DNA of 64,000 bases, taken from DATFNV01 sp963827935 (GTDB lineage: Bacteria > Planctomycetota > Planctomycetia > Gemmatales > Gemmataceae). Position 1 is the stretch's first letter. Each line of letters starts with the position of its first letter. Positions 18,286 to 28,273 of the stretch are shown piece by piece. The stretch spans positions 310,001 to 374,000 of the forward strand of contig CAWHCN010000013.1 of the NCBI GenBank assembly GCA_963827935.1. Direction: 5' to 3'. Both the position numbers and the translations under genes were made by a program. Below the pieces are notes generated by a model. It searched no databases. It was not told the DNA's origin and saw nothing but the letters and a program-made list of their open reading frames with translations.

Positions 18286-20175
18286 TTACTCCGGGCGCTG
18301 AATCACGTGGTGTCGGGTGTTGAGGGCTGTCTGGTCGATGGGCAGCCAGCGGGTGCTGCCTGGCCAGCGCACTTCCGCGCGGTCGATCTTGGCCCGGTCC
18401 CCCAGCCCAAAGTGCAGCGTCTGGGACGATTGCGACAGGTAGCCGCCCGCCGCCTGGACCTGGCGGATCATAACCTCATCGCCGAAATGGAGCCGGACCA
18501 GCGCCCCGACAGCATCACGGTTGCTCTTGGGTCCGGCGCCTTGGAGGCGATAGGCGATCCAGTTCTTCTTGGGGAAGTAGTTGCGGAAGTAGAAGGCGCG
18601 TTCGTTGAAGTTGTTGACGACGAGATCGACGCGCCCGTCGCCGTCGAAGTCGGCGGTGGCGGCGCAGCGCGAGGAACGGGCGGCCAGGCGGCCGCCGATC
18701 ATCGCCTTCTGAAACACCCCGCCGCGGGGCGGCTCGATCCCCAGCGTCGCGGCCCGGTCGGTAAACGTCTCGTTGTGGTTGTTCATCAACAGGGCATTGG
18801 GCCAATAGGCATAAGGGTAACCCATGCCGGAGGGGAGGAAGATGTCCTCCCAGCCGTCGTTGTCGAAGTCGGCGGTGGCGATGCCCCAGGGCCACCACGT
18901 TTCCAGACCGGCCTTGTCGGAAATCTCCTCGAACTGGCCCGTGGGCCGTTTCTTGAAAAACGTGTTGCCGAACAGCACTTCGTCGTAGTGCAACTTGAAC
19001 AAGTCCTGGAAGCCCTTCTCGGCCGTATCCTCCCCATCCCCTTGCTTGGCCATGGCCCCGGTGAACTTCGGGTACTTCTTGGTGAAGCTGATGCGCGCGG
19101 ACTCGACGCGCGGATCGCGGTCGTAGGGGAGCCACATGTCGGAGTGCATGTCGCTGATGAGCAGGTCGAGCCGGCCGTCGTTCTTGCAGCCGAAGGCCTT
19201 GGCGGCGATGGCCCCCCAGGAGGTGCGCTTGAGGACCTCGCCGGTCACCTCGGCGAAGCTGCCGTCGCCGTTATTGCGGTAGAGCAGGCTGCGGCCGAAC
19301 ATGTTGGTGACCAGCAGGTCGGGTCGGCCGTCGTCGTTGTAGTCGAAGACGGCCACATCGCCGGACCAACCTTTGCCCTTGAGGCCCGCCTTTTCGGTCA
19401 CGTCGGTGAAGGTGCCGTCGCCGTTGTTGTGATAGAGGACGTTGTATTCGATGGGCCAGGTGAACATCTCCTCGAGACTGGCGCTGCCCAGGAAGTCGCG
19501 CCCGTCCACTTTTTCGTTGCCGAGCGTCCAGTGAGCGGTGTTGGTGACGAAGAGATCAAGGAAGCCATCGCCGTCGTAGTCAAAGAAGACGGCGGTCTGC
19601 GAGTGGGCCACGAGAGTGAGACCTGCCTCCTTGGTGGCATCGCGGAAAGTGCCGTCGCCGTTGTTGCGGTAGAAGACGTTGCCGCCGCGCGTGCTGGTGA
19701 CGTACAGGTCGGGGCGTCCCTGGTTGAGCGTGTCGCCGAAGGCGGCGGCCACACAAACGCGGTCGCCCAGGCCGACGCCGGCCTTGTCGGTCCAGTCCTC
19801 GAAGGTGCCGTCCCCCTTGTTGCGGTACAGGGCATTCTTGCCGAACTGATTGAGCAGGTAGACATCGTCGTGGCCGTCGCCGTCGATGTCGGCGACGGCG
19901 ACGCCGCAGCCGTGGTCGTAGAGGTTGACCTTGAACTTCTCGCCTTGCTCGGTGGCCAGGAAGTTCATGCGGAAGTTGATGCCCGATTCGCGTGCGCGTT
20001 CGCGGAAGGCGGGCAGGTTGGCGCGTTCGGCCGATTCGGGTTCCTCATCGTCCCCCGGGCGGTTTTCTCCCGGGCTGCGCAGCCAGGCGTAAATCGTCAG
20101 CCCGCCGGCAAGCAGGGCCACCAGCATGGCCAGGACGGCAGCCCGTGGGGAGAACAACGTCTTATCATTGGACAC
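18286..20175 (-). CDS. CRTAC1-type FG-GAP protein with ASPIC/UnbV C-terminus
   Basis: 629 aa. One N-terminal membrane anchor (about 13-33), then about seven FG-GAP/VCBS repeats with Ca-binding loops of the form DIDGDGHDD, DYDGDGFLDLF, DYNDDGRPDLL, DFDGDGRVDLV. The last 110 residues match the ASPIC/UnbV module (GALVRLHFGDEVMIRQVQAA, LHFGLGDRAKIDRAEVRWPG). These proteins are extracytoplasmic propellers widespread in planctomycetes; the role is probably binding rather than catalysis. It is divergently arranged from the TPR-CRTAC1 gene at 20398, with 222 bp shared upstream. Confidence 0.8.
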   Translation of the reverse strand: MSNDKTLFSPRAAVLAMLVALLAGGLTIYAWLRSPGENRPGDDEEPESAERANLPAFRERARESGINFRMNFLATEQGEKFKVNLYDHGCGVAVADIDGDGHDDVYLLNQFGKNALYRNKGDGTFEDWTDKAGVGLGDRVCVAAAFGDTLNQGRPDLYVTSTRGGNVFYRNNGDGTFRDATKEAGLTLVAHSQTAVFFDYDGDGFLDLFVTNTAHWTLGNEKVDGRDFLGSASLEEMFTWPIEYNVLYHNNGDGTFTDVTEKAGLKGKGWSGDVAVFDYNDDGRPDLLVTNMFGRSLLYRNNGDGSFAEVTGEVLKRTSWGAIAAKAFGCKNDGRLDLLISDMHSDMWLPYDRDPRVESARISFTKKYPKFTGAMAKQGDGEDTAEKGFQDLFKLHYDEVLFGNTFFKKRPTGQFEEISDKAGLETWWPWGIATADFDNDGWEDIFLPSGMGYPYAYWPNALLMNNHNETFTDRAATLGIEPPRGGVFQKAMIGGRLAARSSRCAATADFDGDGRVDLVVNNFNERAFYFRNYFPKKNWIAYRLQGAGPKSNRDAVGALVRLHFGDEVMIRQVQAAGGYLSQSSQTLHFGLGDRAKIDRAEVRWPGSTRWLPIDQTALNTRHHVIQRPE

Positions 20176-20397
20176 TGCATAACTCCCAGTTGTGCGACAG
20201 GGGCCCGCAAATGTCGAGCGGGTTCACTGGTTGTGCTACGGTTCCGCCCATTATAGCACCGCCGGAGGGGGCAAAAAGCGATTTGCTTCGGCCGTCGGGC
20301 TTTCGAGCGATGCCCGCCCGGTAGCGGCTTAACTTGAATCGCGCCGGCCCAGCTGGTAGTTTCGCTGGCAGATGTGAGGCCCGGGAGGGAACTAGCT

Positions 20398-22666
20398 GTG
20401 AGCGAACCAGCTCAGCAAGCCGCTCGCCGCCGCCCCGCGCTCGAGCTGGTGGTGATCTTCCTGGTCATTGCCGGGATTGTGGTGGGCACCGTGGCGGCCT
20501 TCGACTGGTACACCACGCCGGCCACCCCGCCGCCGGTGCCGATCACCTACCGAGCCGCGCAGGCCGGTGGACACCAGCGGCTTCAAAACCATCCTCGATA
20601 CGATCGACCCCTGGCCTGCCGATGTCTCGCTGGAAGACTTCGGCGCTGCCTGGCAGCACGCCGGGGAGCGCACGTTGAAAAAGATCGACGAGCTGCAATC
20701 GCGACCGGGCCAGACCGACGACTTCCGCACCGAGGCCTACGTGGTGAAGGCGGGCCTCGCCAATTACGAGGGAAAACCACGGCAGGCCTACGCGATCCTC
20801 GAAGATGTCCGGTCCCGGGTCAAGGAAAACGACGCGCTGGCCGGGAAATGGCTGTACACCATAATCTACTTCCAGGGCGTGACCGCCCTGCGCTGCGGCG
20901 AAACCGAAAACTGCGTCCTGTGCCGCGGCGATAGTGCCTGCATCCTGCCGATCTCGCCGGAAGCCATCCACACCAATCCCAGCGGTTCGCGCCAGGCCAT
21001 TCATCACTTTACCGAGTACCTGGAGAAGTTCCCCGACGACATCGAGGTCCGCTGGCTGCTCAACCTCGCACACATGACGCTTGGGGAATATCCCAGCAAG
21101 GTCGAAGGCCGCTACTTGGTATCTCTCGATCATTTCCTGAATGACGAGTTCACAATCGGCAAGTTCCGCGACATCGGCCAGCTGGTGAATGTCAGCCGCC
21201 TCAACCACGCCGGCGGCGCGATCATGGACGACTTCGACAACGACGGCCTGCTCGACATCGTGGTCACCAGCCAGGACCCGACCCAGCCGATGGCCTTCTA
21301 CCGGAATCGGGGAGACGGAACCTTCGAGGATCGCACCGAGCCAGCGGGATTGCTCAAGCAAACCGGTGCCCTGAACTGCGTTCAGGCCGACTACAACAAC
21401 GACGGGCACCTGGACATCTTCCTCCCCCGCGGCGCCTGGCTTCCCTGGCCCGTTCGGCCGAGCTTGCTCCGCAATAACGGCGATGGGACGTTCACCGACG
21501 TGACGAAGGAGGCCGGCTTGCAGGACGCTGTCAACTCGATCAGCGCCACCTGGGCCGACTACGACAACGACGGCTTCCTCGACCTCTTTATCTGCTGCGA
21601 AAAGCAGGCGAACCGTCTGTATCACAACAAGGGGGACGGGACGTTCGAGGAAGTGGCGTTCAAGGCCGGCGTCCAGGGCAACGGCTGCACCGGCAAGGGG
21701 GCCGCCTGGATCGACTACGACAACGACGGCTATCCCGACCTGTTCCTCAACAACCTCACCGGGCCGGCCCAGCTCTTCCACAACAACCGCAATGGCACCT
21801 TCACCGAGGTCACGGAAGCGATGGGCATCAAGGGGCCGCAACAGGGGTTCTCCTGCTGGGCCTTTGACTACGACAACGATGGCTGGCTCGACATCTTCGC
21901 CACCTCCTTCGACCTTTCACTCGAGGACGCGATCAAGGGCATGACGGGCCAACCGCACCAGCGCGACCCGTCGCGGCTTTATCGCAACCTCAAAGGCAAG
22001 GGTTTCCAGGATGTGACGAAGGAAGCCGGGGTGGACAAGGTCTACGGCACCATGGGTAGCAACTTCGGCGACTTCGACGGCGACGGCTACCTCGACTTCT
22101 ACCTGTCCACTGGCGATCCCAGCCTGGCGACCTTGATTCCCAACCGCATGTTCAAGAACGTCGGCGGCCAGCGCTTTGCCGAGGTGACCGCCTCCTCCCG
22201 CACGGGCCACCTGCAAAAGGGGCATGGCGTCGCCTGCGGTGACTGGCGGCGCACCGGCCAAATCGACCTGTTCCTGCAGCTGGGCGGTCCCACCCTGGGC
22301 GACCGCTATCACAACGTCCTGTTCCAGAACCCGGGCCACGACAACAACTGGCTGACCGTCAAGCTGGTCGGGAAGAAGACCAACCGCTCCGCCATCGGCG
22401 CCCGCATCAAGGTGGTGACGGGGGGTGACAAGCCGCTGACCATCCACCGTCATGTCTCCTCGGGAAGCAGCTTCGGCGGGAATCCGTTGCAGCAGACCAT
22501 CGGCCTGGGCAAGACAGATCGGGTGGCTCGCCTGGAGATCTTCTGGCCCACCAGCAGCACCACCCAGGTCTTCGAGAACGTCGCCGTCGATGAGGCGATT
22601 GAGATCACGGAGTTCGCCGCCGGCTACCGCAAGCTGGACTGGAAACCCATTTCGCTGCCGAAGTGA
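20398..22666 (+). CDS. TPR-like plus CRTAC1 FG-GAP/ASPIC protein, frame break near 20562
   Basis: About 755 aa. Starts at a GTG with GGGAGGGA upstream. Membrane anchor LELVVIFLVIAGIVVGTVAA, then a helical tetratricopeptide-like region with a Cys-rich segment (CVLCRGDSACILPI), then FG-GAP repeats (DFDNDGLLDIVV, DYNNDGHLDIF, DYDNDGYPDLF, DFDGDGYLDFY) and a C-terminal ASPIC/UnbV module (SAIGARIKVVTGGDKPLTIH). The N-terminal anchor and the rest lie in different frames: an extra G at 20562-20563 (CAGGCC for CAGCC) splits TYRAAQ from PVDTSGFK. Likely a sequencing indel. The Cys-rich segment is a family trait of unknown role. Confidence 0.75.
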
Positions 22667-22686
22667 GCTGCGTTCCGTCCGCCCAA

Positions 22687-24291
22687 TCACCTGGATTTGG
22701 GAGGCGCGGCCGAACGCGGGCCCAGGTTCTTCCACACCACCAGCGTCTCGGGGTTCGACACCTCATCCAGGGTAAAGGTGCCGGCCACAATGTGCGTGCG
22801 GCCGTCGCCGAAGACATCGCCGGCAACACAGGTCAGGTGATCGCAGGTCCGCTTTTCCAGGGCGTGGCGCACGAACTGGCCGCGTGCGGTCTGCTCCAGC
22901 AAGATCACGGCGTCCAGCCCCAGCTCGTCGCGCTGCCGGAAGCGAAGGGACGGCAGCCAGCTGACGGCCACGATGTCCTTGCGCCCATGTCCCTGAAAAT
23001 CGGCCGCCACCGCACGCATGGCACCATACAGCGGCGTGATGGGGTGGTGCTCGAAATGGAGATCGCCCTTGTTCTCCAGCCACTGGATGCCGTGATACGG
23101 CTTCAGCAGATAGGGATTGTCGAGCACGTCGCCGTTGCTGTAGAGGATGTCCGTTCGGCCGTCGCCGTCCAGGTCCACCAGCTGGATGCCGCTGCTGCCG
23201 TAGGCGGGATGCGGACCAGCGTACAGCTCCTTTTCCGTGAAATGGCCCTGGCCGTCGTTGAGGAAGGCGACGATCTTCTCGTGCTCCTGGCTGATGAGGG
23301 CCACGAAGTCCGGCTTGCCGTCGCCGTTGAGGTCGGCGACCGGCACGTGGATGGTGCCGTGCCGCTGGTCAACTACGTGCGGCACGAAGTTCGGGTGGTC
23401 CCAGTCGGTGGTCTGGTTTTCGAGATAGATGATGGACCCGGTTTCGCGCCAGCCGAAGACGGCGACGATCAGGTCCAGCTTGCCGTCGCCGTTGAAGTCG
23501 GCGGCCTGCACGTCGGCCACCCGGCCCACGCCGTCGAGCAGCGTGATCGGTGTGAAGGTGCCGTCCGCCTTGCCCCGCAGCCAGACGACCCGGCCCGTCT
23601 TGGCATTGGTCGGCGTCGGGTTGCCCAGGTCGGCGACGATCAGGTCCTTGATGCCGTCGCCGTTGAGGTCCACCACCTCGGCATGGGCGGGATTCTTGAG
23701 CCTGGCGATTTTTCGCCAGCCCGGCGGGGTCGTGTATGGCTGATAAGCCGCCACCCAGCCCGAATCCATGTCGCAGCTCAGCACATCGAGCCGACGATTA
23801 TCGAACAGGTGAACCAGGTTGACATTGGCCACCTGCGAGAACCGAGAACCCTTGGGGCTGGCAATCGCGCTGCGCTCGAAGCGGATCGGGTAGCTGTCGG
23901 CCGGGGCGTCTTCGGGCAGCACCAGCGGCAACTCCTCCGGGGCCTGCTCTTCGTAATAGCGGACCACCCCCTCAAAGGGGGGGTAGCCGGAACTCAGCGT
24001 CGAGGCGCGGAGGAAGTTGTAGGCCAGGCGGATTTCCGAGCGCCAGTGCTTGCGCGGAAAAGCCTGCGGATCGGGATAGGCATGGCAGGCCGTACAAAGG
24101 GATTCGATCTGCTCGTGGGTGGCGACATCGGGTACGTCCACGGGCGGGGATTCCACCGGCGGCGCGGGCGGAGGAGGCGGCGATCGTTCGAGGTAGGCCA
24201 GACCGACGGCAGCCGTGGCCGCCAGCATGGCGCAGGCCAGGACATAAGCCCACACCTTGCCGCGCCGCCGCAATCCAAAAACAAAACCCAT
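22687..24291 (-). CDS. FG-GAP repeat protein with one c-type haem site
   Basis: 534 aa from MGFVFGLRRRG. N-terminal membrane anchor (VWAYVLACAMLAATAAVGLAY), Pro-rich linker, a haem c site CTACH with a following histidine-rich helix, then FG-GAP repeats (DLNGDGIKDLIV, DFNGDGKLDLIV, DLNGDGKPDFVAL, DLDGDGRTDILYS). It appears to combine electron transfer with a binding propeller in the periplasm. It converges with the CRTAC1 gene (20 bp apart) and lies downstream of the TPR gene, separated by the 11-bp tandem repeat. Upstream codons encode only repeat-derived residues, so this ATG is preferred. Confidence 0.75.
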   Translation of the reverse strand: MGFVFGLRRRGKVWAYVLACAMLAATAAVGLAYLERSPPPPPAPPVESPPVDVPDVATHEQIESLCTACHAYPDPQAFPRKHWRSEIRLAYNFLRASTLSSGYPPFEGVVRYYEEQAPEELPLVLPEDAPADSYPIRFERSAIASPKGSRFSQVANVNLVHLFDNRRLDVLSCDMDSGWVAAYQPYTTPPGWRKIARLKNPAHAEVVDLNGDGIKDLIVADLGNPTPTNAKTGRVVWLRGKADGTFTPITLLDGVGRVADVQAADFNGDGKLDLIVAVFGWRETGSIIYLENQTTDWDHPNFVPHVVDQRHGTIHVPVADLNGDGKPDFVALISQEHEKIVAFLNDGQGHFTEKELYAGPHPAYGSSGIQLVDLDGDGRTDILYSNGDVLDNPYLLKPYHGIQWLENKGDLHFEHHPITPLYGAMRAVAADFQGHGRKDIVAVSWLPSLRFRQRDELGLDAVILLEQTARGQFVRHALEKRTCDHLTCVAGDVFGDGRTHIVAGTFTLDEVSNPETLVVWKNLGPRSAAPPKSR

Positions 24292-24363
24292 ACCGGCCAC
24301 CTCGTATAGATGGGGACCTCGGTCAGGTCGCCCCACGGTGTCACCACACCCTCGGACACCACT

Positions 24364-24487
24364 TGACACCATCCTGACACCCTGGTGACACCCTTGACAC
24401 CCTCCTGACACCGTGCTGACACCCTCCTGACACCATCCTGACACCGTGCTGACACCTTCCTGACACCCTCCTGACACCCTGACACCC
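24364..24487. repeat. 11-bp tandem repeat, about 12 units, upstream of the FG-GAP cytochrome gene
   Basis: TGACACC followed by four bases (mostly CTCC, ATCC or GTGC) repeats about twelve times. Starts fall at 24364, 24375, 24386, 24395, 24406, 24417, 24428, 24439, 24450, 24461, 24472 and 24480; most spacings are 11 bases. It sits in the 253-bp gap between the TPR gene and the FG-GAP cytochrome gene, 73 bp upstream of the latter's ATG (on its 5' side). The period is close to one DNA turn, so all TGACACC boxes face about the same side of the helix. Could be an iterated protein site or a slippage-prone microsatellite. Confidence 0.85.
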
Positions 24488-24544
24488 GGACCCTTATGAA
24501 TGCGGCCAGGAGCACAGCTGGCATGGTCCCAGGTTCCAGCTGCA

Positions 24545-25780
24545 CTACGGCTCACCTTGCCGGACCGCCTTCGCCCTGGCCAGCATGTCTCGAGCGCGCG
24601 TATGCCCGGCATCCCGGGCCAGGACGGCTTCCAGCAGCCGTACCGCTTCGTCCCGGCGTCCCAGCAGCAGCAAGGCGTCGGCGGCCTCAACCTGCGCTTC
24701 CACGCCGAGGCCGCCGTTGTGGGCCGTTTCCAGCGACCGGGTCAGGATCGCGCGGGCGGCGTCGATCCGGTCCAGCTGCCTCGTGCAGACCTCGGCCTCC
24801 GCCGATTTGTCCTGGGCCACCAGGGTTTGCAAGAGCACGGCAAAGGCGTCGCGGTTGCCCGGTTCGCGGGCGGTGACCTGGCGCACCAACTCCTCGGCGT
24901 GGGCGGCCTCACCGCGGCGCAGGGCCACGCGGGCACACTCGGTCAGGGCGCCGCTATGACCGGGGTGCGCCGCCAGCAACTCGGCCAGCAGGGCGTCTGC
25001 CTCCTCCAGCTGGTAGCTATCGCCGCGCTGGCGGGCCAGGCCCAGCAGGGCGTCGGAGTCGGTGGGTCGCTGCTGGTGGCAGAGCGTGTAGTCGGCCAGG
25101 GCCTCCGGCAGCCGGCCGGCGCGCTCCCGGGCTGCCGCCCGCTCGAGCCGCGCCTCGAACGACCTCGGGCGGAGCTTGACGGCGGTCTCGAACTCTTCCA
25201 GGGCCCGGCTATCCTCGGCCAGGGCGGTCAGCACCCGGCCGCGCACCAGGTGTCCCTGGAAGTGCTCGGGCTGGCGCCGCACCAGCTCGGTCAGGCACCC
25301 CATCGCCGCCCCGTTTTGACCTGTATCCGAGTAGCCCTTGCCCAGGGCTTCCAGCGCCAGGGTGGATTCAGGGCGGGCCGGGTGCGACACCAGCTCTCTG
25401 AGGTAGCTTTCGACGCCGGCCAGCTCGCCGCGCTGGGCCTGCAAGAGGGCCCATTCCTGGGCGCGGGCCTCGGCGCTGCCGCCGCACAGATCGTGCTGGG
25501 TCAGATGGAAATCCGCCGCCGTCAGGTCGTCGGCCCTTCGGGCCGCCTGCGCGGCCAGCAACCGGCCCTCGGTATTGCAGGGTCGGACGCGGAGGAAGTT
25601 GTCGAGATGGGCGCGGGCGGCTTCGAGATCGTCGGCTTCGAGAGCGGCCCGCCCGGCGCGAAGTTCGTGCCACCCCCACAGCTGAACACCACCCCAGCCC
25701 GCCAGGCCGAGGACGAGCGGCAGGAGGAGGGCCAGGATCAACCGGCGTCTCCAGGTCGGCACCACGGCCGTCTCGGACAT
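24545..25780 (-). CDS. Membrane-anchored TPR protein
   Basis: 411 aa from MSETAVVPTW. An N-terminal membrane segment (LILALLLPLVLGLAGWGGVQL) is followed by about ten tetratricopeptide-like helical pairs (AALEADDLEAARAHLDNFL, EFETAVKLRPRSFEARLERA, LLAELLAAHPGHSGALTECA). TPRs mediate protein-protein contacts; here probably as a periplasmic scaffold. It is upstream of, and likely co-transcribed with, the FG-GAP cytochrome gene, the same pairing of TPR and FG-GAP functions seen fused at 20398. No enzymatic motif. Confidence 0.75.
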   Translation of the reverse strand: MSETAVVPTWRRRLILALLLPLVLGLAGWGGVQLWGWHELRAGRAALEADDLEAARAHLDNFLRVRPCNTEGRLLAAQAARRADDLTAADFHLTQHDLCGGSAEARAQEWALLQAQRGELAGVESYLRELVSHPARPESTLALEALGKGYSDTGQNGAAMGCLTELVRRQPEHFQGHLVRGRVLTALAEDSRALEEFETAVKLRPRSFEARLERAAARERAGRLPEALADYTLCHQQRPTDSDALLGLARQRGDSYQLEEADALLAELLAAHPGHSGALTECARVALRRGEAAHAEELVRQVTAREPGNRDAFAVLLQTLVAQDKSAEAEVCTRQLDRIDAARAILTRSLETAHNGGLGVEAQVEAADALLLLGRRDEAVRLLEAVLARDAGHTRARDMLARAKAVRQGEP

Positions 25781-25857
25781 GCTCCACCCCAACGCTGAAC
25801 CGGCCCGGGCCGCCGCGGGCACGTCCACTCCCGGTATTGCGGTGCGACCAAGGCTGT

Positions 25858-26336
25858 GTAGCCCCGGAGGGGCGGCCGTCGTTAGCCAGGGGCTTCAGCC
25901 CCTGAGAAGACAGCCAAAACAAATCCTCCGTAGCCCCGGAGGGGCGGCCGTCGTTAGCCAGGGGCTTCAGCCCCTGGGACGACGGCCAAAGCAAATGCTC
26001 CGTAGCCCCGGAGGGGCGGCCGTCGTTAGCCAGGGGCTTCAGCCCCTGGGACGACGGCCAAAGCAAATGCTCCGTAGCCCCGGAGGGGCGACCGTCGTTA
26101 GCCAGGGGCTTCAGCCCCTGAGAAGACAGCCAAAACAAATCCTCCGTAGCCCCGGAGGGGCGGCCGCCGTTAGCCAGGGGCTTCAGCCCCTGGGACGACG
26201 GCCAAAACAAATGCTCCGTAGCCCCGGAGGGGCGGCCGTAAGGTACGGCCGCCCCTCCGGGGCTATCCATCCCACACCAGGGCCCTTGTCCAGGGGCTGA
26301 AGCCCCTGGCTAACGGCGGCCGCCCCTCCGGGGCTA
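25858..26336. repeat. 72-bp tandem hairpin array with an inverted terminal copy
   Basis: Five complete 72-bp units begin at 25858, 25930, 26002, 26074 and 26146, with a partial sixth at 26218. Each holds GTAGCCCCGGAGGGGCGGCC, then the palindrome CCAGGGGCTTCAGCCCCTGG (one mismatched centre), then a 24-26 base spacer. Spacers come in two types (GAGAAGACAGCC... in units 1 and 4, GACGACGGCC... in 2, 3 and 5). The array ends in two inverted copies (about 26241-26263 and 26292-26336), so the last part can fold back on the rest. It fills the 616-bp gap between two minus-strand genes. All frames stay open through it because 72 is a multiple of 3, but no protein is credible. Confidence 0.9.
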
Positions 26337-26396
26337 CCCCCGCGAGCCGAAGAGTTCTGACGGCGCAATAACCGGCCGGGGTCGCCCCGACCGGCC

Positions 26397-28273
26397 TCAC
26401 TTCTTCTCTTCCCGCTGTCGAGCCCACCAGGCCTTCCAGTTCTGGATCGCCTTGCCCCGCTCCTCGCGGCTGGCGTCTTTGGCCGGGCCGTAGTCCTCCT
26501 TGGTCAATTCCTTCAGGGCGGCATGGGCGGCGCGGGCGACGGTTGCCTCCGGATCACTGAGCAGCTCGATGAGCTTGTAGGCTTGGCTGTGGTCTTCCTT
26601 CATCGCCACGGCCAGGGCGGCGGCACGGCGGACCTCCGGGGCATCGTCCTCCAGCTTGCCCGCCAGCGTATCGGAGGTCATGCGGGACAGCCGTTCGGCC
26701 AGCGCGTTGCGCGCTTTTTTGAGCGTGTCGCCTTCGAGTTTGGGGATGGCGGCGGCCAGGGCCTGGGTGTAGGGCGCCCCCTTGCTGTCGCGCAGCTGGT
26801 TGAGCAGTTGCTCCTGACGGTCGCCCTGCGCCTTGAGCAGCTGCGCCCCCAGCCGAGCGGCCTCCGCGCTGGCGTCCGGCTTCTCCTTGGGATCCTCCAC
26901 CACCGCCCGATCGGAAAATGGCTTGCGGCCCCGGACCAGGTCGGCCCCGCCCACGCCGCCCTGCCGCAGCGCGGTTTGCATCCCATCCGCCTTCATCCGG
27001 GAGGTAAGCGAGCGCGTCAGGTCGGGGGCGAGGTTGGCGCGTTTGAGGAAGAGCAGGGCAAAACAGGTGTCGGGACCGCTGCGGAACTCGCCGCTGTCCC
27101 ACGCCCCATAGGTCGCCTGGCCGGCCAGCAGGATGTCGGCGCCCCAGTCGTACCAATCGGTCTTGCCGATCTTGTCGAGCTTGTAGGCGACGGCCACGCG
27201 CTCCAGCGACCAGAGGAAATAGTAGATCTTCCCGTTGCCGTTGTTGATCCGCGGGGCCTTCCCGCGCTCCGCGCCGACAGGTCGATCCAGTCCCCCAGCA
27301 GATGGAAGGCATTCACCACCACCTTGTCCTTGCTCGGGTCCTGGGGCTTGGGCGGTGCAGCACCGGGGCGGGACGGCTTCTCATTCCGGTCGGTGCGCAG
27401 GGCGGCCTCGATCCAGGAGCCGTAGGCCACGCCGATGCCGAGCAGGCCGGAGCAGGTCATGGCCGGCGTGGACATGAAGCCCGGGTCGTTCACCGGTCCA
27501 AAGTGTGCCCCGCCGCCCGAAAGGTACCCCCAGCCGCCGTCGTTATTGGGCGAGCCATGAAAGCGTTTCTCCGCTTCGGCCAGGGCGGCATCGACCGGCA
27601 AGCCTTGACGGCGAGCCACCCAGAGGGCCAGCACCGCGAACTGAGTGTTGGAGTTGTCGGCCGTCGAACGCGCCAGGGTCCGCGCCCGCTGCACCTGCTC
27701 TAGCTGAGCCCGAATCTCCCGCGGCAAGTCCTTCTCGGTCCGCTGGCCGCGGACCACTCGCTTGGGCGGATCGCGCCCGGCCACCAGTTCGTTGCGCTCC
27801 TTGACCATCGTTTGCAGGCGACGTTCATCGGCCCGGTCGCTGCGCTGGCAGGTGTAGCCCCAGCCGCCGCTGGCAGTCTGACCGCCCAGCAGGCGCACCG
27901 CGATCGACTCGATCAGGGCCACGTCCACCGGCTCGCCCAGGCGGTCGAGGAACAGCAGGATGAGCGAGAGGGAATAGGTCTGGTCGGCACTGACCGCGGC
28001 CATGCGGGCAACGGCGGCCGCCTTCTGAATGCCGGGGTCGTCCACGGGAACGCCGCACTCCAGGAGGGTGAGTCCGGCCAGTGCCGTCATGCCCGTGACT
28101 TGCTCGTGCGTCCAGGGCCCTTCGGCCGTCTGCCGCGAGCGGAGGTACTTGACGCCGTTCTCGACGGCCCGATCAATGGCGGCCTGGTCCGCCCCCCAGG
28201 CCGGCGAACTGGCCAGGAAGGCGAGGCCCAGGACCGTCAGGGTCGGCACCAGGCAGTGCAAGCGAGGCCGCAT
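26397..28273 (-). CDS. Secreted prenyltransferase/squalene-oxidase-fold protein with HEAT-like C-terminus, frame break near 27280
   Basis: About 625 aa from MRPRLHCLVPTL (signal peptide; GGGAGG upstream). The N-terminal 350 residues have alpha/alpha-barrel repeats typical of terpenoid cyclase/prenyltransferase folds (GVKYLRSRQTAEGPWTHEQ, LLGGQTASGGWGYTCQ, SPNNDGGWGYLSGGG). The C-terminal part is helical and HEAT-like (LEDDAPEVRRAAALAVAMKE, LLSDPEATVARAAHAALKEL). The middle changes frame near 27280 (DWIDL to GAERGKAPRINNGNGKIYYF) by one missing base. No catalytic DxDD motif is evident, so it is probably a binding or structural relative. A shorter relative is at 47175. Confidence 0.7.

Noticed and set aside
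18307..20256. Long open frame antisense to the CRTAC1 gene
   Set aside because: High-GC codon bias keeps the opposite strand open; the sense protein has clear FG-GAP and ASPIC motifs, the antisense product none.
25368..26300. Long open frames across the 72-bp array encoding a repetitive peptide
   Set aside because: Frames are open only because the unit length is a multiple of three; the peptide is repeat-derived (GLKPLAN-type) and has no start context.
25858..26336. CRISPR array
   Set aside because: Units are nearly identical along their whole 72 bp, with only two spacer types and no unique spacers or cas genes; this is a tandem hairpin repeat.
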